64,000 nt of DNA from Agriotes lineatus (taxonomy: Eukaryota > Arthropoda > Insecta > Coleoptera > Elateridae), in contig CALNHX010007426.1 of the NCBI GenBank assembly GCA_940337035.1, forward strand, positions 1 through 64,000. Direction: 5' to 3'. Position 1 is the stretch's first letter; each line of letters begins with the position of its first letter. Shown here piece after piece: positions 59,566-64,000 of this stretch. Made by a program: the position numbers and the translations under genes. Under the pieces are notes generated by a model. That model ran no database searches and was not told the origin of the DNA. It saw nothing but the letters and a program-made list of their open reading frames with translations.

Positions 59566-60031
59566 TTAATTAAGTAAATTCTCTTCCTGCAATTTCTTTT
59601 CCAACAGGCAACACACTTTTCCAGCCGGACAAGTCAAGAATGGTCCTCCACTCACCTCACACTCGTCCTTGCATTCAGTAAGAGGCACGACAATACCTAG
59701 CAGTTTGCAGTTTTCGCCTGAGAAGAAAATTAAATAACTGTTTTTAAGATTGATGCGTTAAATTTTAATGGATGTTATAGCAGTTATTGTCAAAGCAAAG
59801 CAACTAATTGCAAATACTAAATAGTTTTCGTTTTCTGTCAAAATAGACAATTTCCAATAACAAGTTTTGTAAAATTGATATCTGCGTACAATAACTGACA
59901 TTGTTACATGCAAAAATATTATAAATGCTTAGAGGTTCTGCATAAGAAGTAAAAAATAACTGAAAATTCTCACCTTGTGCAACCACAGCGAAAGCCGCCA
60001 AAACTAATACAATGCAAAGTAAAACCTTCAT
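59566..60031 (-). CDS. Secreted six-cysteine peptide, two exons
   Basis: Exon 1 (60031-59974) encodes MKVLLCIVLVLAAFAVVAQ, a clear signal peptide. A 256-bp intron has a canonical donor (CAAG|GTGAGAAT) and acceptor (TTCTCAG|GC). Exon 2 (59717-59566) continues GENCKLLGIVVPLTEC, then KDECEVSGGPFLTC, then PAGKVCCLLEKKL, to a stop: 69 residues in all. After cleavage near Gly-Glu the mature chain is ~49 residues with cysteines spaced C-x11-C-x3-C-x9-C-x5-CC. The CPAGKVCC end recalls WAP- or toxin-inhibitor-like insect peptides, but two more cysteines of a WAP domain are absent, so the family is open. It is likely extracellular (defence, inhibitor or gland peptide). It has a TATA box upstream and its flanks are not transposon-like, which favours a real host gene. 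Confidence 0.85.
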
Positions 60032-60050
60032 GTTTCTCGAATGGATTTAA

Positions 60051-60090
60051 GTCTGACTAATGCTTTTAGGCAATGCATTTCTATTTATAT
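60051..60090 (-). promoter_or_regulatory. TATA box and initiator of the peptide gene
   Basis: TATAAATA (60089-60082) lies 51 bp upstream of the ATG. TCAGA (60056-60052), about 33 bp downstream of it, resembles an arthropod initiator. The 5' UTR would be ~22 nt. Confidence 0.65.
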
Positions 60091-60559
60091 GATTTCTTGA
60101 TGCAGCATGTAGTAATGTCGTGATTACCTAAAACTGCGTTTTAAAGATAAATTAATGATTACTAGATAAAGATCTATAACAGCAATGGGAATCCAGTGTT
60201 TATCAAATGTAGAATCTGCAGTAAAAGATTATTTTGAATTCTAAAGTAACTTGTAGAACGGTTGCTGCCAATGGACTTGAAACCAAACTCAAGTTTCTTC
60301 AATATTCGGCAGCTCTTTCCATTATTTTATCTTATTTTCTTTTAACCTATGCCTACTGTAGGATATAGACCTTTTCTTTATTTTTTTATGGACGTTTCAC
60401 GATTGTATTTGCAGTTATTGGTTTACAGGATGGCAAAAATTTTGTCCAGCTATTTATTTTTTGTTTTGCTATGTTTTCAGATCATGTCCAGTTTTACTTA
60501 CCTCATCTGAAAGACTAAGGAAGTAGTGTAATCACGAAAAAATCACCTTCCGAATTTTT

Positions 60560-60800
60560 TTCAGATCTTCACGTTTCAAAATTCCTAGATGACGAAAAAG
60601 AGGTGTTCTCAATTCCGTCAGTGTGTCTGTCTGTCTATCTGTCTGTCTGTCAATCTATCTGTCTGTCTGTCTGTCCGTCTGTCTGTCTGTATGTTGGCAG
60701 TATAGCTCATAAACTATTTGTCGGAGAAAAACGATATTTTTCATACATATTATATATCCACCTCGCATGAAACCGGTACAATTTCATACAAATATATACA
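60560..60800. repeat. Dispersed repeat with (GTCT)n core
   Basis: CAGATCTTCACGTTTC, then an interrupted GTCT/ATCT microsatellite (60622-60692), then ACAGGGTGAGCAC near 60798. It is the inverted relative of 49600-50095. Confidence 0.65.
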
Positions 60801-61049
60801 GGGTGAGCACCTTAAAAAATATATTTTTTTATTTTTGTGTTAATTTTGAAATAAAAGAAAGTACTAACTTTCACATAGATCAGGCTTTACATTTGCAGAA
60901 AATAAGACTGAATCGATAAAGGATAATGTCACAAAAGAGTAAAAATGTTTCAACCATTACACCGTGCTCTTCAAAAACCGCGCGCGCCGAACTTTTCCCG
61001 AAGAGACGCGGTAACTCAGAAGTAATTTCGCCATACTTATATCTTTTGC

Positions 61050-61125
61050 GGAGATTCGGTTAGGATCGCGCATACTGCAGAGCTCCTGCAGATGCGGCGG
61101 GTTCAAACCCCAGCGAGCTACATTT
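61050..61125 (+). repeat. tRNA-like SINE head
   Basis: GGTTCAAACCC (61100-61110) is a good B box. TCGGTTAGGATCGCGCATAC upstream resembles a D-loop/A-box region, and CTGCAG...CTGCAG could form an anticodon stem. The acceptor stem does not pair and T33 is lacking, so it is not a tRNA gene. Confidence 0.45.
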
Positions 61126-61214
61126 TTTTATTTGACAATGTATTTAATTTATTAGAAACGTGAAGATATTTGTACTCCTAACTTAATTTGATTTTTAAAA
61201 TTACTTAGTGCCAG

Positions 61215-61790
61215 AATGTTGACGAGGGAAGTTTCGCCCCCGCACCGTTTAGTCTCCGAAGTTTTACCTCTAGCTTTACCCAGCTTCAGCTATTTCCAAT
61301 TGCACCACGAGGAGGTAGCTAGTATGATTTCTGCAACCATTAATCCAAGAAATAAAAAGTATGTCGCAATATCAGTTCGTGTGAAAAGAATCGTTGAAGA
61401 TTTTGAAAATCGTCAAGTTATTGATTACTTGCGTGGGATTGCGTACAAATTTGAATTTGAATTTATTCCGGTTACACGTCGGAACATAGATGTTAAAAGA
61501 TTTATCTTTCTTTATATGTATCTACTAAAAACTCTAAAATTAAAACACAAACAAAAACCAATAAAAAAAAATTTAAACACAAACACAAAAAAAATTAAAA
61601 TATAATAATAAAAAACGGTTGCAGAAAGTCTACTAGCTACCTGCTCGTGGTGCAACTGGAAACAGCTAAAGCTGGCTAAAGCTAGAGGTAAAACTTCGGT
61701 GGCGAAACGGTTCGGGGGCGAAACGGTTAGGGGACGAAACGGCTGCGGGCGAAACGGCGGGGGCGAAACGTCCGTACCCCATTCGTAACA
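61215..61790. mobile_element. TIR element with GGGGCGAAACGG repeats
   Basis: Inverted arms AGTTTTACCTCTAGCTTTA, then CAATTGCACCACGAG, then GGTAGCTAGTA, pair with the sequence at 61620-61700. Outer ends are GTTTCGCCCCCGC and GCGGGGGCGAAAC. On the right only, GGGGCGAAACGG-like units are repeated five times (about 61698-61771). A 129-codon frame starts in the left arm and runs through the interior; it has a region EDFENRQVIDYLRGIAYKFE and a lysine-rich end, with no domain I recognise. Target duplication not established. Confidence 0.75.
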
Positions 61791-61932
61791 TAGTGTGATA
61801 TGTGTTTCTTTGCGTTGCTTGAAGTCTCTCTATTGATGTTTGTTAGTACTGAAGCCTCACAATTATTCAAAGCTTCTATTATAAGGTTGTTAAGCGTTTC
61901 TCTTTTGAGAAAATGTGGATAATTTTAGAAAT

Positions 61933-62157
61933 TTAAATAATCATGTTTTCATCTATGGCTAATTTAATTTTGTTGCGCAAGAATAATTTTGAAAATTCAA
62001 TATGCAGGATGTCTTCTTCCATTAAAATCACTGCCGTAACACCTACACCTTGAGCCCGACGTTTTAAGGTTAGGTCACCACTTCTGCATCTGTTTTTTGC
62101 TAAAACCTCATAAGTCATTAGCTTACATGCTGGGTGATACGCTTCTAGTACTGACAC
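61933..62157 (-). other. Unrecognised 74-codon open frame
   Basis: VLEAYHPACKLMTYEVL, CRSGDLTLKRRAQGVGV and ILMEEDILHIEF give a protein-like composition. I recognise no family. It may be a fragment of a LINE or of the adjacent element's protein. Confidence 0.3.
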
Positions 62158-62272
62158 CTGTACTGTGTTGCCTTAGGGGATTTTATCATCAATCGCTGCA
62201 CAAAGGTCCCAGTAGTGAGTTTTCGTGGTTTACTCGATTTGTCATAAAATTGACTTAAGGTGTTTTAGCGCC

Positions 62273-62429
62273 GGGCCCCATAGCTCAGTAGTAAGCATTC
62301 TGGCTACTGATCTAAGGATCGAGGGTTCGATCACCGATTCCGGTGAGGTTTTTAAAAATTAAAAAGATGCGAATGAAAACCTCTATAGAATTCAATTATA
62401 TAAAATATCCTAACTAAGAAGAAGAAGAG
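62273..62429 (+). repeat. tRNA-derived SINE with (GAA)n tail
   Basis: A box TAGCTCAGTAGT (62281-62292) and B box GGTTCGATCAC (62324-62334) are correctly spaced. A body of ~70 bp follows, then CCTAACTAAGAAGAAGAAG. The tail resembles that of the LINE at 1345-1760, suggesting mobilisation by that LINE. Confidence 0.75.
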
Positions 62430-62431
62430 TT

Positions 62432-63026
62432 ATTATATTTATCTGGGTCATACAATTACCGATTTAGTAAAGAAAATCAAACGGCAGAAATTAGAAGAAG
62501 AGTAAAGATCGTTTGGATAGCATTTGGAAAATTGCAGCACATACTGAAAAACACAGACATCCCCATCAATCTAAAAAAGAAAGTATATGAAACGTGCATA
62601 CTGCCTGTAGCTACCTGTGGGCTAGAAACAGCGACATTCACACAGAGAAGTGCCGAAAAGCTAAGGGTATGTCAGAGAGCCATGGAACGCGCGATGTTGG
62701 GAGTAAGTTTAAGAGATAAGATCCGAAATGAAGACATAAGGAACAGAACAAGAGTGCCAGATATAATGCAAAGAGTGGCCCAGGCAAAATGGCAATGGGC
62801 GGGGCATAAAGCGCGACAAGAACCGACCCGCTGGACCTCAAAACTGCTGAGATGGAGACCTCGACTCATAAAGAGAAGTGTAGGAAGACCACCAAAGAGA
62901 TGGAGTGACGATATTCGTACAGTCGCCGGTGGAAACTGGATACAGAAGGCACAAGATAGGAATACATGGAGACAAATGGGCGAGACCTATGTTCAACAGT
63001 GGACAAATCTGGGTTGATGATGATGA
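62432..63026 (+). pseudogene. RTE-like LINE 3' fragment
   Basis: An open frame of ~160 codons to 63017, preceded in frame by ENQTAEIRRRVKIVWIAFGK. It reads KKVYETCILPVATCGLETAT, then AEKLRVCQRAMERAMLGVSL, then QAKWQWAGHKARQ, then SVGRPPKRWSDDIRTVAGGN, then DRNTWRQMGETYVQQW. This is the well-known C-terminal part of RTE-type LINEs. It ends in (TGA)n at 63014-63026, the usual RTE tail. RT and endonuclease are missing (5' truncation). ATCCTAA at both edges (near 62407 and 63025) could be a target duplication. Confidence 0.88.
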
Positions 63027-63029
63027 TCC

Positions 63030-63540
63030 TAATTCTGTGTTTTATTGATTTGATTGAATATTTTGTATGCAAACAGAGCCAAGTTGTGGGCTTAATACCA
63101 TTTCATGAGTTTTTTTTTCGGAAGTGATGTAAAGTCGTGGGTCCCATGTTACTACGATGTGTAGCACGTAAAAGATTCTTTGCTAAGACAGGAACTCCTT
63201 AGTCTCGGCAAAATTCTAAGTAGGACTAAGTTATGTGGTACTACTACTATCAAGGTGTTTTAGCAGTAATAACCGATTCAATTAGAGTCGTGTTATACGT
63301 TCGACAGTACTGAAGTGTATTGATGGTGGCGCAGTCAGCCTATGTCTAATTTGAGGTTAACTTAATTTCCAAATCTGGATTATGACATAGCCTAACAGAG
63401 CTACTAACAATACAGTAGTGAGTGACGTATGGTTTTTACCTCACTATTGGTTTATAGGCTACCTTAGAAGTTGATATAGTTATAGCCTTATAACAAGGAG
63501 GTGTTGCATAATAGATATATTAATATATATTAACTATACA
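63030..63540. other. No recognisable feature
   Basis: No coding or clear repeat signal. Confidence 0.35.
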
Positions 63541-63905
63541 CGTTTGATAATCTTAACGGTACGAGTTTGATTGCCAAAACGAGACGTCGAGCCGAGTTTT
63601 GGGGGTAATCAAACGAGTCTCGTTAAGTGAGATAAGCAAACGTGTATTATTTAATATTTTATCTTTATCAATAAATTCTGGTTTAATGTATTACTGCACT
63701 CAATGCGGATTCTTTTTATATAAAGAAATACATTGAACCATAGTTTGTTGATGAAGATAAAATATTGAACAATCCTCGTTTGCTTATGGCACTTAACGAG
63801 ACTCGTTTGATTGCCGCAAAACTCGGCTCACCACCTCGTTCTGTCAATCAAACTAGTTTCGTTATAAACTTCATAATAAAACTTGTATCGTTAGTATCTG
63901 TAACA
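63541..63905. repeat. Palindromic repeat family A, copy 2
   Basis: Two hairpin blocks with CpG cores (about 63545-63645 with GACGTCGAGCCGAG; about 63778-63870 with CTCGGCTCACC) are inverted to each other. They flank a palindromic middle: AATATTTTATCTTTATCA against TGATGAAGATAAAATATT. The right half is homologous to 2340-2490. Confidence 0.82.
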
Positions 63906-64000
63906 AAGAATAGTTGATTACAAAAAAACTTCTATAGCATCAACATGTGTACGGTTTTATGAAAGTTATTTTTTATTGGAGGTACAAAGGCTGTAAGGCC

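Overview
The window looks like a gene-poor, AT-rich piece of an insect nuclear genome. The LINE, Tc1/mariner-like, hAT and tyrosine-recombinase sequences all resemble families common in insects. A beetle is my best guess from the repeat style, but the order cannot be settled from sequence alone. Most long open reading frames belong to transposons. Only one compact host-like gene is well supported: a two-exon gene on the minus strand at 59566-60031 for a 69-residue secreted peptide with six cysteines.

Layout, left half. 1-1760 holds two LINE remnants head to head. 4-9 kb carries scattered LINE and mariner fragments and a 494-bp TA-flanked MITE. 9746-15850 is a complete, very young LTR retrotransposon: two 1965-bp LTRs differing at three positions by eye, TGTTA...TAACA ends, a 4-bp CAGT target duplication, a tRNA-Lys-like primer site, a polypurine tract, and a 2.2-kb interior with no recognisable gag or pol. 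16-25 kb is mostly unannotated AT-rich DNA with hairpin repeats, LINE scraps and an ~85-bp minisatellite. 25495-28638 is a decayed hAT transposon loaded with later insertions. 28959-30812 is a 1.85-kb foldback element.

Layout, right half. 34.5-37.7 kb has Tc1/mariner-like fragments and a ~150-bp tandem repeat. 39731-41120 is a 5'-truncated LINE with intact RT motifs. 41541-42111 is a near-perfect nested palindrome. 42386-43360 is a two-exon tyrosine recombinase (Crypton-like) that keeps all catalytic residues. 43933-44969 and 53533-55125 are mariner-type elements with TA duplications, the first carrying a 188-bp PIF/Harbinger-like MITE. 46.2-46.8 kb has six YY1/PHO-like motifs around a GAGA run. 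47.7-49.4 kb is a degenerate satellite-like array. 55.2-63.9 kb mixes LINE remnants, foldbacks, SINEs and the secreted-peptide gene.

Regulation and interplay. The features do not form a pathway. The window mainly records serial transposon insertion: MITEs inside mariner, hAT and LINE copies give a relative age order. A recurring theme is imperfect palindromes with a CpG-rich core in AT-rich arms, several sharing one boundary motif. All identifications come from reading translations and repeats by eye; no database search was possible.
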